Of a DNA stretch of 64,000 nucleotides, positions 47,160 through 57,046 are shown in pieces (positions within the stretch are counted from its first letter, which is position 1; each line of letters begins with the position of its first letter). Origin of the DNA: Azospirillum doebereinerae (GTDB lineage: Bacteria > Pseudomonadota > Alphaproteobacteria > Azospirillales > Azospirillaceae); NCBI RefSeq assembly GCF_003989665.1, contig NZ_RZIJ01000007.1, forward strand, positions 183,107 through 247,106. Reading direction: 5' to 3'. The notes beneath the pieces are model-generated. The model saw nothing but the letters and a program-made list of their open reading frames with translations. It was not told the origin of the DNA and searched no databases. The position numbers and the translations under genes were made by a program.

Positions 47160-48050
47160 ATGGAGCTGAGGCATCTCCGCTATTTCGTCGTGGTCGCGGA
47201 GGAGCTGCATTTCGGCCGGGCGGCGCTGCGGCTCGGCATCAGCCAGCCGCCCCTCAGCCAGCAGATCCAGGCGCTGGAAACCGAACTCGACGTCCAGCTT
47301 CTGGACCGCAGTTCGCGCAAGGTCGCCCTGACCCCGGCCGGGGTGACCTTCCTGGCGGAGGCCCGGCAGACGCTGGCCCAGGCCGACCGTTCGGTGACGA
47401 TGGCGCGGCGGGCGGCGGCGGGGACCATCGGGGTTCTGCGGGTCGGCTTCACCCCCTCGGTGCCCTTCATGGAGCTGTTTCCCCGCGTGATGCGGGGCTA
47501 CCGTCACGCCTTCCCCGGCGTCGAGATCCGGTTGCTGGAGATGATCACCCGCCAGCAGATCGACGCGATGACGGAGAACCGCCTGGACGTCGGCTTCATC
47601 CGGGCGCCGCTGCCGCCGATCCCGTCCGACGTCGCGACTCTGCCGGTGCTGACCGACCGGCTGGTTCTGCTCGCCCACAAGGATCACCGGCTGGCGGCGC
47701 TGCCCGCGATCCCGGTGGCCGAGCTGAAGGGCGAGCCGATGATCATGATGGACCGGGAGGCCGGCACCGGACTCTACGGCCATGTCCACGGCCTCTGCGC
47801 CGCGCACGGCTTCGGCCCCACGGTCGCCCAGGAGGTGCGGGGCGCCTGGACGCCGATCGGTCTGGTGGCGGCGGGGCTGGGGGTCTCGATCCTCTACTCG
47901 TCGCTGGTCGCGCGGCTCGGGATCGCCGATGTGGTGCAGCGCCCGATCGACGCGCCGGCCGCCGACGGACAGATCCTCTTCGCGCACCGGATGGCGATGG
48001 GGCCGCAGGCCCAGGAATTCACGGCGCTGGTCCGGGACGCCGTTCGCTGA
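47160..48050 (+). CDS. LysR family transcriptional regulator
   Basis: A 296-residue regulator. The winged helix (MELRHLRYFVVVAEELHFGRAALRLGISQPPLSQQIQ and LLDRSSRKVALTPAG) is standard, followed by an LysR substrate domain (GVLRVGFTPSVPFMELFP...). Its sequence style resembles BenM/CatM/HcaR-like activators of aromatic catabolism. It is divergent from the CaiB-led operon and convergent with the gallate dioxygenase gene, so it most likely controls the CaiB operon, less likely the gallate genes. The start at 47160 is preferred over 47106. Confidence 0.92.
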   Translation: MELRHLRYFVVVAEELHFGRAALRLGISQPPLSQQIQALETELDVQLLDRSSRKVALTPAGVTFLAEARQTLAQADRSVTMARRAAAGTIGVLRVGFTPSVPFMELFPRVMRGYRHAFPGVEIRLLEMITRQQIDAMTENRLDVGFIRAPLPPIPSDVATLPVLTDRLVLLAHKDHRLAALPAIPVAELKGEPMIMMDREAGTGLYGHVHGLCAAHGFGPTVAQEVRGAWTPIGLVAAGLGVSILYSSLVARLGIADVVQRPIDAPAADGQILFAHRMAMGPQAQEFTALVRDAVR

Positions 48051-48124
48051 AGGGGAACGCCGGGGCTTCCGACCGGCTTCAAGGACGCGCTGGAGGCGCC
48101 GCCGGCTTCGGGCGGAGGCGGCGG

Positions 48125-49432
48125 TTACTCGGCCGGGCTGGGTTCCGCCTTGCGGTCCCAGGCGAGCGACGGGGCGTCCGTTCCGGCGACGGAATAGAGC
48201 GCGCCCGGCGCGTTGCGGGTCTTCTGGAACTCCTCCAGCGTCTCGCCCCGCATGGCGGCGTAGATGTGAAGGTTGGACGTGCCGACCACCGCGCCCAGCT
48301 TCTCCAGCATGAAGAAGATGACGCCGTAATGGATCATCCCGCGCCAGTCGCGGTCGCGGACCAGACGGCGTTCCTCGTCGGTCAGGGCGGCCTCCTCGAA
48401 GGCGGCTTCGGGATCGGCCAGGAAGCGTGCGCGGTGCGCCGGTTCGATCATCTTGTGCAGGAAGCGGTTGAGCCGGTAGGCCTTGACGCTGGAGGCGTGG
48501 GTGAAGGGGTAGGTGCCGGTCAGCGCCCCGGCGCCCGCCAATTGGTGGCCCATGCGCGCGCGGTGTTCCGCCAGGATGTCGGCCGGCGGCTCGATGGCCT
48601 CGTTCTCGTAGATGACGGTGGCGATGCCGGTCATCGAGGGCAGGTAGTAGGTCTGGTGGATCTTGCGGACGGTCGCCGACATGGCGCCGCGCATGACCAG
48701 CCACATGATGACCTCGGCCCCCTCCATGCCGCCGAGCCGCGCGAAATCGGCATGGGTCATGCGGGTGAGCGCGACCGGATCCTTCTCGATCATCTCCAGG
48801 AACTGGGCGTCCCAGGCGGTGTTGTTGAAGCCCGCCCGCTCGCCGTGGACCTGATGCGACAGCCCGCCGGTGGCGACCAGCACGACCTTGAGATCCTCCG
48901 GGTAGCTCTCGATGGCCCGGCGCAGTGCCTCGCCCAGCTTGTAGCAGCGGCGCGCGGTGGGGATGGGGAATTGCAGCACGCCGATCTGGAGCGGCACGAT
49001 GGGGACCGGCCAGTCCGGATCGTGCGGCATCAGCATCGACAGCGGCGAGAAGCAGCCGTGGTCGAGGGGGCGCTCCTGGAAGAAGGACATGTCGAACTCG
49101 TCGGTCATCAGCGACGCGCCGACGTGGTGCGCCAGCCTGGCGTGCCCCTTGACCGGCGGCAGGGCGCGGGCGCCGCCGCCCTCGTCGGCCACGCTGTAGG
49201 ACTCGCCGATGCCCAGTGCGAAGGCCGAGTAGTGGTCGAAGAAGAACGAGGTGACGTGGTCGTTGTAGATGAAGAACAGGACGTCCGGCTTTTGGTCGTC
49301 CAGCCATTGGCGCACCGGCTCGTAGGCGGCGAAGATCGGCGCCCAGACCGGGTCGTCCTGCTTCTGCCGGTCGAAGGCGAAACCGATGGTCGGGGTGTGC
49401 GAGGTCGCGATCGACCCAACGATGCGTGCCAC
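48125..49432 (-). CDS. galA: Gallate/protocatechuate 4,5-type extradiol dioxygenase (GalA-like)
   Basis: A 435-residue fused ring-cleavage enzyme. The LigB domain has iron ligands at His12 (IATSHTPT) and His59 (IYNDHVTSFF), matching LigB His12 and His61, plus LSHQVHGER. The C-terminal 130 residues are a LigA-like domain (SVKAYRLNRFLHKMIEP...DWRGMIHYGVIFFMLEKLGAV). LigB-LigA fusion in one chain is the arrangement of gallate dioxygenase (GalA/DesB). The GTG start at 49432 has an AGGAGG five bases upstream. It would open gallate to oxalomesaconate, which the GalB- and GalC-like products could continue. Confidence 0.85.
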   Translation of the reverse strand: MARIVGSIATSHTPTIGFAFDRQKQDDPVWAPIFAAYEPVRQWLDDQKPDVLFFIYNDHVTSFFFDHYSAFALGIGESYSVADEGGGARALPPVKGHARLAHHVGASLMTDEFDMSFFQERPLDHGCFSPLSMLMPHDPDWPVPIVPLQIGVLQFPIPTARRCYKLGEALRRAIESYPEDLKVVLVATGGLSHQVHGERAGFNNTAWDAQFLEMIEKDPVALTRMTHADFARLGGMEGAEVIMWLVMRGAMSATVRKIHQTYYLPSMTGIATVIYENEAIEPPADILAEHRARMGHQLAGAGALTGTYPFTHASSVKAYRLNRFLHKMIEPAHRARFLADPEAAFEEAALTDEERRLVRDRDWRGMIHYGVIFFMLEKLGAVVGTSNLHIYAAMRGETLEEFQKTRNAPGALYSVAGTDAPSLAWDRKAEPSPAE

Positions 49433-49480
49433 GTGGTCCTCCTGGGGTTCTTGTTTGCGGTTTTGGTCGAGGCGCGTGTC

Positions 49481-49632
49481 TCCCCCTCTCCCGTCCCGGG
49501 AGAGGGAAGGGGCCCATGCGGAGCATGGGAAGGGTGAGGGGCTATCGGAGCATGGATTGCGTACCACGCCCGATAGCCTCTCACCCTCCCCGCTTCGCGG
49601 GTCCCCTCCCTCTCCCGGGACGGGAGAGGGCT
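49481..49632. repeat. Intergenic palindromic repeat, family A copy 2
   Basis: The inner arms GGGTGAGGGGCTATCGG (49532-49548) and its near-complement (49570-49586, one mismatch) match copy 1 at 17293-17347. Outer CCCTCTCCC/GGGAGAGGG arms lie at the ends. It separates the dehydrogenase and dioxygenase genes of the gallate operon. Confidence 0.88.
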
Positions 49633-49656
49633 TGCAGGGCAGGCCGACCGTCGTGC

Positions 49657-50556
49657 TTACTGTTTCTCGGCGATGGCGTTCAGCACTTCGCGCGCGATGC
49701 GCCCGGCGTTGCGCGGAACCTCGCCCTCGAAGCGCGCCCGCACGTTCAGGTCGGACACCCATTGCTGGTGGGCGGCCGTCGCCGCCGGCAGGAAGCCGCT
49801 GACCCCGGCGTGCTCCAGCGTCGCGGCGACCTCGCGCATCTCGGCGGCGCGGCGCTTGCCGTGGACGACCACGCGCTCCATGACGTGGTCGGCCAGCGCC
49901 GCGAAGTCGATGTTCGACAGCGACGCCGTGATCGACGGGATGATGCGGTCCTCGATGCCGAGCTTCACGGCGGCGGTGACGCATTCCATCGTCACGCTCT
50001 CGAAGCCCTTGATGGCGACGCTGCGGATCATCTTGACGGTGGAGGCGTCGCCGGTGCGGTCGGAGACCACCTCGAATTTCATACCGAGGGCGGCGAGGAT
50101 CGGCGCCGCCTCGGCCGCCGCCGGGCCGCTGATCAGCAGCGGCGTCTCGTGGCGGCGCGGGTGGACCGGGGCCATCACCGCCACGTCGACGGTGCCGGCG
50201 CCCCTGGCCGCCACCCGCTCCGCCGCCTCGGCCTTGCGGAAGGGCGCGGCGGAGTTGATGTCGAGGTAGAGCAGCCCCGGACGGACGCCCGGACACACGC
50301 TGTCGGCGGCGGCGATCACCTGATCGGCGGTCACCGCCGAGATCACGAGATCGGCCCAGGCGGCGGCCTCGGCGGCGCTGTCCAGCGGCGTCACGCCGAG
50401 CGCCCGGCACTCCGCGCGCTTGGCCTCGGCGTGGCGGGGGTCGTCGAACAGGATGTCGTAGGCGGCCACGCTCACGGGGCCGCGCGTTTGCCACCCGCTG
50501 GTGAAGGCCCGGGCGGCTTCGCCGAAGCCGATGAAGGCGATGTTTGCGTCCGTCAT
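49657..50556 (-). CDS. NAD(P)-dependent dehydrogenase of the 6PGDH/HIBADH-like group (DUF1932 type)
   Basis: A 299-residue protein with an N-terminal Rossmann motif IAFIGFGEAARAF, a NAD-domain end TVDVAVMAPVHP, and an all-helical C-terminal part (STVKMIRSVAIKGFESVTMECVTAA) with the Lys of the 6PGDH family. It belongs to the group annotated as phosphogluconate dehydrogenase-like with a DUF1932 C-terminus. Its place in the gallate operon suggests it acts on an intermediate (an oxo- or hydroxy-dicarboxylate), but no known gallate pathway enzyme matches it. Confidence 0.8.
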   Translation of the reverse strand: MTDANIAFIGFGEAARAFTSGWQTRGPVSVAAYDILFDDPRHAEAKRAECRALGVTPLDSAAEAAAWADLVISAVTADQVIAAADSVCPGVRPGLLYLDINSAAPFRKAEAAERVAARGAGTVDVAVMAPVHPRRHETPLLISGPAAAEAAPILAALGMKFEVVSDRTGDASTVKMIRSVAIKGFESVTMECVTAAVKLGIEDRIIPSITASLSNIDFAALADHVMERVVVHGKRRAAEMREVAATLEHAGVSGFLPAATAAHQQWVSDLNVRARFEGEVPRNAGRIAREVLNAIAEKQ

Positions 50557-50596
50557 GATCGGAGTCTCTCGTCTTGGGCCGGCGTCTTGGGGCCGG

Positions 50597-51302
<706 letters not shown>

Positions 51303-51310
<8 letters not shown>

Positions 51311-52058
51311 GGATGCCCTCTCCCAGATAGACGGCCTTGACCGTGTCGTTGTTGGCGATCTCGTCGGGTGTGCCGCGCGCCAGCACCGCGCCCTGCACCA
51401 GCACGGTGATGCGCTGGGCGAAGCGGAAAACGAGGTCCATGTCGTGTTCGATGATCAGCACCGCGAGGTCGCTGGCCAGACTCTCCAGCACCTCGATGAT
51501 CGTGCCCGTTTCCGTGGACGGGATGCCGGCGGCGGGCTCGTCGAGCAGCAGAACTTTCGGCCGCAACGCCAGCGCGATGGCGATCTCGACGAGGCGCTGG
51601 CGGCCGTAGGGCAGCTCCTTCACCTCGCGGTTGCCCCAGGCGTCGAGGCCGAGCCGGCCCAGGATCTCGTAGGCCTCCTCGCGGATGATCCGGCGGCGGG
51701 ACGGGCTCGGCAGCGGGCGCCAGCCCTGGCCGTGGTGCTCGTCCAGTGCCAGGATGACGTTCTCGGCCACCGTCAGGCTGTTGAACAGCGTGTTGATCTG
51801 GAAGGTGCGGACCATCCCGCGCTTGACGCGGGATTCGATGGACAGGGCCGTCACGTCCTGGCCGTCGAGGATGACGGAGCCCGAGGTCGGCGGGATCAGA
51901 CCGGTCAGCAGGTTGACGAAGGTGCTCTTGCCGGCGCCGTTGGGGCCGATCAGCGCCTCGAAGGTGCCGGGCTCCAGCGAGAAGTTGATGTTCTGCGCCA
52001 CGGTCAGGGCGCCAAAGCTCTTGTGCAGGGCGTGGGTTTCCAGGATCGCGGCGGTCAT
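51303..52058 (-). CDS. Branched-chain-type ABC ATPase (LivG-like)
   Basis: A 251-residue ATPase with Walker A GPNGAGKST, a MVRTFQINTLFNSLTVAENV stretch, the LivG-type PYGRQRLVEIAIALA signature (no SGGQ) and Walker B LLLDEPAAGIPSTE. The ATG at 52058 overlaps the stop of the LivM-like gene (TGATG). Confidence 0.92.
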
Positions 52059-53101
52059 CACAGGCTCTCCTTGCGGTGCAGGATCGACAGCAGGCGGTCC
52101 ACCAGACCGATCAGGCCCTTGGGCGCGAACAGCACGATCACCGCCAGCAGCAGCCCCAGCCAGAAATACCAGTAGGCGGGGTCGAGCGCCGACAGCCGGT
52201 CCTTGAACAGGGTGAAGACCAGCGCCCCCAGCAGGGCGCCCCACAGCCGCCCGGCGCCGCCCAGCGCGACGATGATCAGGATCTCGCCGGACAGGCTGAA
52301 ATGCAGGACGTTCAGGCCGACGAACTGCGAGGTCTGGGCCAGCAGCGCCCCGGCGATCCCGGCCAGCGCCGCCGACATCACGTAGATCGACAGCAGACGA
52401 TGCTGCACGTTGGTGCCGATGGCCTGCATGCGCACCCGGTTCTCGCGGATGCCGACCAGCGAGCGCCCGTAGGGCGAGCGGGTCATCAGCACGGCCAGCC
52501 CGACCACCGCGACCAGAACCGCCAGCGTGTAGAGGAAGGCGGTCAGGCCGAAGATGTCGAACTCGAACAGCCCGAGGATCGGCGCGATCACCATGCCCTG
52601 CAACCCGTCGGCGCCGCCGGTCACCGGCTTGGCCCGGTTGGCGATCTCGTAGACCAGCGAGGCGAAGGCCATGGTCAGCATCAACTGGCCCAGCCCCCGC
52701 GTGCGCAGCACCAGCACCCCGGTGACGGCGCCCAACAGGGCCGCCACGACGCCCGCCAGCAGCAGGCCGGACAGCGGCTCGGTCCAGCCGAGATGGGCCG
52801 ACGCGATGCCGACCGTGTAGGCGCCCAGCCCGAAGAACACGGCGTGGCCCAGCGTGACGATCCCGGCGAAGCCGACCAGCAGGTCGACCGACAGCGCGAA
52901 GATCATGGTGATGGCGACTTGGCTGCCGAGCAGCCAATAGGCCTCGCCGAACAGCAGGGTGGCCAGCGCGCCCAGGCCCAGCAGGACGGCGATGGCGAGA
53001 TCGCCGCCGGTCCGGCCCATCGCCAGCCCGCGCCAGGTCGAGGACGCGGCGGCGCCCGGATAGGAGGCGGAGATGCTTTTCACGCGTTCGATTCCTGACA
53101 T
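52058..53101 (-). CDS. Branched-chain-type ABC permease (LivM-like)
   Basis: A 347-residue permease with about nine to ten helices. LivM marks are LSVDLLVGFAGIVTLGHAVFFGLGAYT and SPYGRSLVGIRENRVRMQAIGTNV, with ALGGAGRLWGALLGA near the end. It starts three bases after the LivH-like gene ends. Confidence 0.93.
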   Translation of the reverse strand: MSGIERVKSISASYPGAAASSTWRGLAMGRTGGDLAIAVLLGLGALATLLFGEAYWLLGSQVAITMIFALSVDLLVGFAGIVTLGHAVFFGLGAYTVGIASAHLGWTEPLSGLLLAGVVAALLGAVTGVLVLRTRGLGQLMLTMAFASLVYEIANRAKPVTGGADGLQGMVIAPILGLFEFDIFGLTAFLYTLAVLVAVVGLAVLMTRSPYGRSLVGIRENRVRMQAIGTNVQHRLLSIYVMSAALAGIAGALLAQTSQFVGLNVLHFSLSGEILIIVALGGAGRLWGALLGALVFTLFKDRLSALDPAYWYFWLGLLLAVIVLFAPKGLIGLVDRLLSILHRKESL

Positions 53102-53104
53102 GGG

Positions 53105-53971
53105 TCAGCTCCGCACGCCGAACAGGCCGGCGGGCTTGGCCAGAAGGATGGCGATGACGACGCCGTAGATGAAGAAGGCGCCGAATTCCGGAAGCAGGTA
53201 CTTGCCGGCCACGTCGACCACGCCGATGCACAGCGCCGCCAGGAAGGGACCGAAGATCGACCCCAGCCCGCCGACCGCCACGACGATCAGGAACAGCACG
53301 AGGTATTCCTGCCCGTAGGTCGGGGTGATCGACAGGATGTCGGCGCCGATCCCGCCGCCCAGCCCCGCGATGCCGGTGCCCAGCGCGAAGGTCAGCGTGA
53401 ACAGCGTCCGGGTATCGACGCCGATGGCTTCGGCCATGTTGCGGTTGTCGACGGCGGCGCGGATGCGCATGCCGATGCGGGTGCGGCCGATCAGCAGCCA
53501 CAGCGCCGCCAGGATCGCCACGCCGGCCGCGATGACGAAGGCCCGGTAGGAGGGGAACTCCACGTCGCCCAGCGCGATCTGGCCGGAGAGCGCGGCGGGG
53601 ATTTCCGGCTGCTGCTGCAACGGGCCGAAGGCGGCGGTGAAGCCGGCGATGGCCATGAACAGCAGCGCGATGGAGAACAGCACCTGCCGCAGCTCGTCCG
53701 CGCCGTAGAGGGTGCGGACGACCAGCCGCTCGACCACCGCCCCGGCCAGCGCCACCACGACGAAGGCCGCCGGCAGCGCCACCCAGAAGGGCAGCCCGAG
53801 CGACCGCGTCGCCACGACGACGACGTAGCCGCCGGCGGCGGCGAAGGCGCCGTGCGCGAGGTTGGCGAAGTTCATCAGGCCCATGGTGATGCCGAGCCCG
53901 ACGGAGACGATGTACAGGACCATCGCGAAGGCGAGGCCGTGGAAGAGGATGGTCAGAGCAGCCGTGATCAC
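53105..53971 (-). CDS. Branched-chain-type ABC permease (LivH-like)
   Basis: A 288-residue permease with about eight helices. LivH marks are GLGITMGLMNFANLAHGAFAAAGGYV and RIGMRIRAAVDNRNMAEAIGVDTR, and GLGSIFGPFLAALCIG near the end. It follows the binding-protein gene across a family C repeat. Confidence 0.93.
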   Translation of the reverse strand: MITAALTILFHGLAFAMVLYIVSVGLGITMGLMNFANLAHGAFAAAGGYVVVVATRSLGLPFWVALPAAFVVVALAGAVVERLVVRTLYGADELRQVLFSIALLFMAIAGFTAAFGPLQQQPEIPAALSGQIALGDVEFPSYRAFVIAAGVAILAALWLLIGRTRIGMRIRAAVDNRNMAEAIGVDTRTLFTLTFALGTGIAGLGGGIGADILSITPTYGQEYLVLFLIVVAVGGLGSIFGPFLAALCIGVVDVAGKYLLPEFGAFFIYGVVIAILLAKPAGLFGVRS

Positions 53972-54035
53972 GGGGCCGCCTCCTTATTTGGCAAGGGCGC
54001 TGACGGATGAAGGACGGCGTGGGTGCGGTGACGCG

Positions 54036-54143
54036 GCCCCCTCCCTAACCCTCCCCCGCTTCGCGGGAGAGGGGACTGCCGCTGGACTCTCGCAAGGCTC
54101 CGGCCCCCTCTCCCGCGAAGCGGGGGAGGGATGGGGAGGGGGC
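54036..54143. repeat. Intergenic palindromic repeat, family C copy 2
   Basis: The left arm is GCCCCCTCCCTAACCCTCCC... to GGGAGAGGGG (54036-54074); the right arm CCCCCTCTCCCGCGAAGCGG... to ATGGGGAGGGGGC (54105-54143). Its left arm is the reverse complement of the right arm of copy 1, so the two copies lie in opposite orientation. It sits between the binding-protein and LivH-like genes. Confidence 0.88.
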
Positions 54144-54157
54144 AGGACGAGGAGACC

Positions 54158-55345
54158 TTACTTCGCCGCCTTGCCCGGATCCTTCACCGCCGCGAAGGTC
54201 TCGAACTCGACGTTGCGAAGCGCGCCGTCGACCTTCTCGACGCGGCGGATGTAGATGTTCTGCACGATGTCGCGCGTGTCGGGGTCGATGGCGATGGGGC
54301 CGCGCGGGCTCTCGGCGCTCCAGTGGCGCATCGCCTCGACCGCCGCCTCGCCGGTGAACTTGCCTTTCAGCGCCTTGATGGCGCCGTGGATGGCGGCCAT
54401 CCCGTCATAGCCGCCGACGCCCATGAAGGTCGGCACGCTGTCGGCGCCGTAGGCCGCCTGCCACGCCTTGACGAAATCGGCGTTGAGCTTGCTGTCGTGC
54501 GACGTGGAGTAATGGAAGCCGGTCACCACCCCCAGCGCCGCGTCGCCCATGTTGGGCAGCTCGTCCTCGACCGCGACCTCGCCGGAGCCGATCAGCCGCA
54601 CCCCGGCCTCCTTCAGCCCGAGGCTCTGGTAGGCCTTCATCAGCGCGGTCGACTGGGTGCCGCCGGGCAGGAAGACGTAGAGGGCGTCGGGCTTGGCGTC
54701 CTTCACCTTTTGCAGGAAGGGCACGAAGTCGGGGCTCTGCACCGGCACGCGGACGGACGCGGTCACCGTCTTGCCGGCCTCCTTGAGGCCGCTGGCGAAG
54801 GCCTCCTCCGCCTCGATGCCCGGCGCGTAGTCGGACACCAGGGTGTAGACGCTCTTGATGTCGGGCTGCTTGGCCGCCCATTGGGCGAGCGGGACGGTGA
54901 TCTGCGGCAGGGTCTGCGACACGCGGACGATGTAGGGCGAGGCCTTTGTCGTCGCCCAGGAGGCGGCGTTCATGATGACGAAGGGCACCTTGGCCTGCGT
55001 CGCGATGGGGGCGATGGCGTTGGCGTTCGGCGTGAAGATGATGCCGGCCAGGACATCGACCTTGTCGCGCACCACCAGCTCCTGCGCCAGACGCTTGGCG
55101 ACGTCGGGGGCGGGGCCGGTGTCGTCGCGCACGATCAGCTCGACCGTGTCGTCGCCGAGGCCGTTCTTGTGCAGCGACTGGTAGAGCTTGGCGCCGCGCT
55201 CGATCTGCTGGCCGAGCGAGGCGGTCGGGCCGGACAGGGAGACCACGAGGCCGACCTTGTAAGCCTTGGCGGCGGCGCCGTCGGCGAGCGGCAGGATGGC
55301 GGCGGTCGCCATGGCGGTGCCGAGCATCAGGGAACGAAGAGACAT
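54158..55345 (-). CDS. Branched-chain-type ABC substrate-binding protein (LivK-like)
   Basis: A 395-residue periplasmic binding protein. The signal peptide is about residues 1-26 (MSLRSLMLGTAMATAAILPL..GAAA), followed by the Peripla_BP_6 fold: YKVGLVVSLSGPTASLGQQIERGAKLY and RDDTGPAPDVAKRLAQELV. Members of this group in aromatic operons bind benzoate or hydroxybenzoate-like acids. Gallate, syringate or protocatechuate is the likely ligand here; this is inference from context. Confidence 0.92.
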   Translation of the reverse strand: MSLRSLMLGTAMATAAILPLADGAAAKAYKVGLVVSLSGPTASLGQQIERGAKLYQSLHKNGLGDDTVELIVRDDTGPAPDVAKRLAQELVVRDKVDVLAGIIFTPNANAIAPIATQAKVPFVIMNAASWATTKASPYIVRVSQTLPQITVPLAQWAAKQPDIKSVYTLVSDYAPGIEAEEAFASGLKEAGKTVTASVRVPVQSPDFVPFLQKVKDAKPDALYVFLPGGTQSTALMKAYQSLGLKEAGVRLIGSGEVAVEDELPNMGDAALGVVTGFHYSTSHDSKLNADFVKAWQAAYGADSVPTFMGVGGYDGMAAIHGAIKALKGKFTGEAAVEAMRHWSAESPRGPIAIDPDTRDIVQNIYIRRVEKVDGALRNVEFETFAAVKDPGKAAK

Positions 55346-55412
55346 CGCGTTTTCCTCCCGAGGGGGTATTTTTCTTTGAAAGAGCTTTGGAGGTCGCTTT
55401 AGCGGCCCAAAC

Positions 55413-56126
55413 TCAGCGGCCCGGATCGTCGAGGCGGTCGAGGTAGACCAGCCCGGCCTCGGCCAGCGCCGGGCGCATGCCGTACATGTCCAGGCCCAGT
55501 TCCCCGGATGCCAGGCGCTTGCGCTTGTCCTCCTCGTTCGCCGAGCGTTTCAACCCGGCGGCGGCGACCTCGGCGGCGCGGGCGGCGGGCACCACGACGA
55601 CCCCGTCCTCGTCGGCGACGACCACGTCGCCGGGATTGACCAGCGCCCCGGCGCAGACCACCGGGATGTTGACGGAGCCGAGAGTCGCCTTGACCGTGCC
55701 CTTGGCCGAGACCGCCCGCGCCCAGGCCGGGAAGCCCATCTCCTGGAGGCTGGCCACGTCGCGCACCCCGGCGTCGATCACCAGCCCGCGGACTTGGCGC
55801 GCCATCAGCGAGGTCGCCAGCAGGTCGCCGAACATGCCGTCGGTGTTGTCGGTGGTGACGGCGACGACCAGGACGTCGCCGGGCCGGCACTGCTCCACCG
55901 CGACGTGCAGCATCCAGTTATCGCCGGGCTGGGCCAGCACGGTGACGGCGGTCCCCGCCACCCGCGCCCCCGGCCAGACCGGGCGCATGTAGGTCTTCAG
56001 CAGCCCCAGTCGCCCCATCGCCTCGTGCACGGTGGACACGCCCAGCGTGCCAAGCGTCTCCACCGCCGCCGCGTCGGCGCGGTCGACGGTGCGGACGACG
56101 ACGCCCAATCTCGCGGCGGGGATCAT
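55413..56126 (-). CDS. galC: 4-carboxy-4-hydroxy-2-oxoadipate aldolase (GalC/LigK, RraA family)
   Basis: A 237-residue RraA-like protein. [22 protein letters not shown] and the metal-site motif [14 protein letters not shown] fit class II pyruvate aldolases of the LigK/HMG aldolase group, and the C-terminal extension after about residue 190 is typical of LigK. It splits 4-carboxy-4-hydroxy-2-oxoadipate to pyruvate and oxaloacetate, the last step of gallate and protocatechuate 4,5-cleavage. The ATG at 56126 overlaps the GalB-like gene by four bases. Confidence 0.85.
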   Translation of the reverse strand: MIPAARLGVVVRTVDRADAAAVETLGTLGVSTVHEAMGRLGLLKTYMRPVWPGARVAGTAVTVLAQPGDNWMLHVAVEQCRPGDVLVVAVTTDNTDGMFGDLLATSLMARQVRGLVIDAGVRDVASLQEMGFPAWARAVSAKGTVKATLGSVNIPVVCAGALVNPGDVVVADEDGVVVVPAARAAEVAAAGLKRSANEEDKRKRLASGELGLDMYGMRPALAEAGLVYLDRLDDPGR

Positions 56127-56872
56127 GCCAGCTCCTCCAGCACCATCGGGAACACCCGCTGGTAGGCTTCGCCGTAGGTCATGCCCTGGGCGGTGCCGTA
56201 GGTGGCGCTGCGCCCGGAGTTGCGCCCGCCCTGGGCGCCGCGCTGCAAGGCGACACGGGTGTAGTAGTCCCACAGGTGACGCTGGGCCGGCAGGAACTCG
56301 AAGGCCTGGCGCTTGATGTCCCAGACCTCGTCGATGTTCAGGATCACGTTCGGCTTGAAGTCGCACTGCTCGGGCTGGTGCGGCTCGAACAGGAAGACCG
56401 GTGGGGCGCCCAGCGTCTTGGCGCCCGGATCGTGGCCGGCGGCTTGCGCGACGATGCGCGCCTGCTGGGCGAAGCGGGCGGCGTCCGGGTGGTCGTAGTT
56501 GTAGGGATCGGCCGAGGCGTGGGTCAGCACGAAGGCCGGTTGGACCTCGCGGTAGACCTCGACCAGCCGGTCGAGCATCGCGCGGTTGAGATCCAGCGGG
56601 TAATCCTCGGTGTCGAAGAACTCGATCTCGGCGCCGAAGAGTTCGGCCACGCGCTGCGCCTCGTCGTGGCGCTGCCGCTTGACCGCGTCCAGCGTGGCGC
56701 CGGGCTGCTTCCAGGCGCCCTGGCTCTCGCCGCGCGCGCCGTAGGACAGGCAGACGATCTTCACGCGGTAGCCGCGCTTGACGTGCAGCGCGACGGCGCC
56801 GCCGGTCCGCCAGACGAAGTCTCCCGGATGCGCGCTGACGACCAGCGCGCTCTTCTGCGATTGCGTGCTCAT
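56123..56872 (-). CDS. galB: 4-oxalomesaconate hydratase (GalB-like, PIG-L family)
   Basis: A 249-residue PIG-L fold protein. The N-terminal zinc motif appears as [13 protein letters not shown] (His15, Asp18), a variant of the AHPDD motif, followed by [22 protein letters not shown] and [17 protein letters not shown]. Among PIG-L proteins, the FVWR-GG variant and this context match GalB, the zinc hydratase that adds water to oxalomesaconate. It is first in the operon, with a promoter at 56941-56970 and an operator-like palindrome just after it. Confidence 0.85.
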   Translation of the reverse strand: MSTQSQKSALVVSAHPGDFVWRTGGAVALHVKRGYRVKIVCLSYGARGESQGAWKQPGATLDAVKRQRHDEAQRVAELFGAEIEFFDTEDYPLDLNRAMLDRLVEVYREVQPAFVLTHASADPYNYDHPDAARFAQQARIVAQAAGHDPGAKTLGAPPVFLFEPHQPEQCDFKPNVILNIDEVWDIKRQAFEFLPAQRHLWDYYTRVALQRGAQGGRNSGRSATYGTAQGMTYGEAYQRVFPMVLEELA

Positions 56873-56923
56873 GGACGCTCTACGCTCTGTTGTGTGAGGG
56901 CTGTTGTTTGGACGACCGCCTCA

Positions 56924-56941
56924 TTTGGACGCCTGTACAAA
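56924..56941. promoter_or_regulatory. Operator-like palindrome near galB promoter
   Basis: TTTGGAC-GCCT-GTACAAA is a 7-4-7 inverted repeat with one mismatch. It directly follows, and by one base overlaps, the candidate galB -10 box, so a bound repressor would block transcription. A half-site TTTGGAC occurs again at 56907-56913. Confidence 0.55.
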
Positions 56942-56970
56942 TGCTAGGCGTGGCGACAGTTTCCTGTCAA
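56941..56970 (-). promoter_or_regulatory. Candidate galB promoter
   Basis: On the minus strand TTGACA (56970-56965) is the exact -35 consensus, with an 18-bp spacer to TAGCAT (56946-56941) as -10. It lies 69 bases before the galB ATG and next to the operator-like palindrome. Confidence 0.6.
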
Positions 56971-57018
56971 CATGAATTGTGACGGACGACCAAAGTGTGC
57001 GTTAACACGTTCAAATAA

Positions 57019-57036
57019 TTTGTACGTCTGACCAAG
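57019..57036. promoter_or_regulatory. Operator-like palindrome near TetR start
   Basis: TTTGTAC-GTCT-GACCAAG resembles the site at 56924 in sequence and has the same 7-4-7 spacing, but with three mismatches between arms. It lies 10 bases before the TetR ATG. Two related sites flanking divergent promoters fit a TetR-type autoregulator. Confidence 0.5.
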
Positions 57037-57046
57037 GCGCGCTAGG

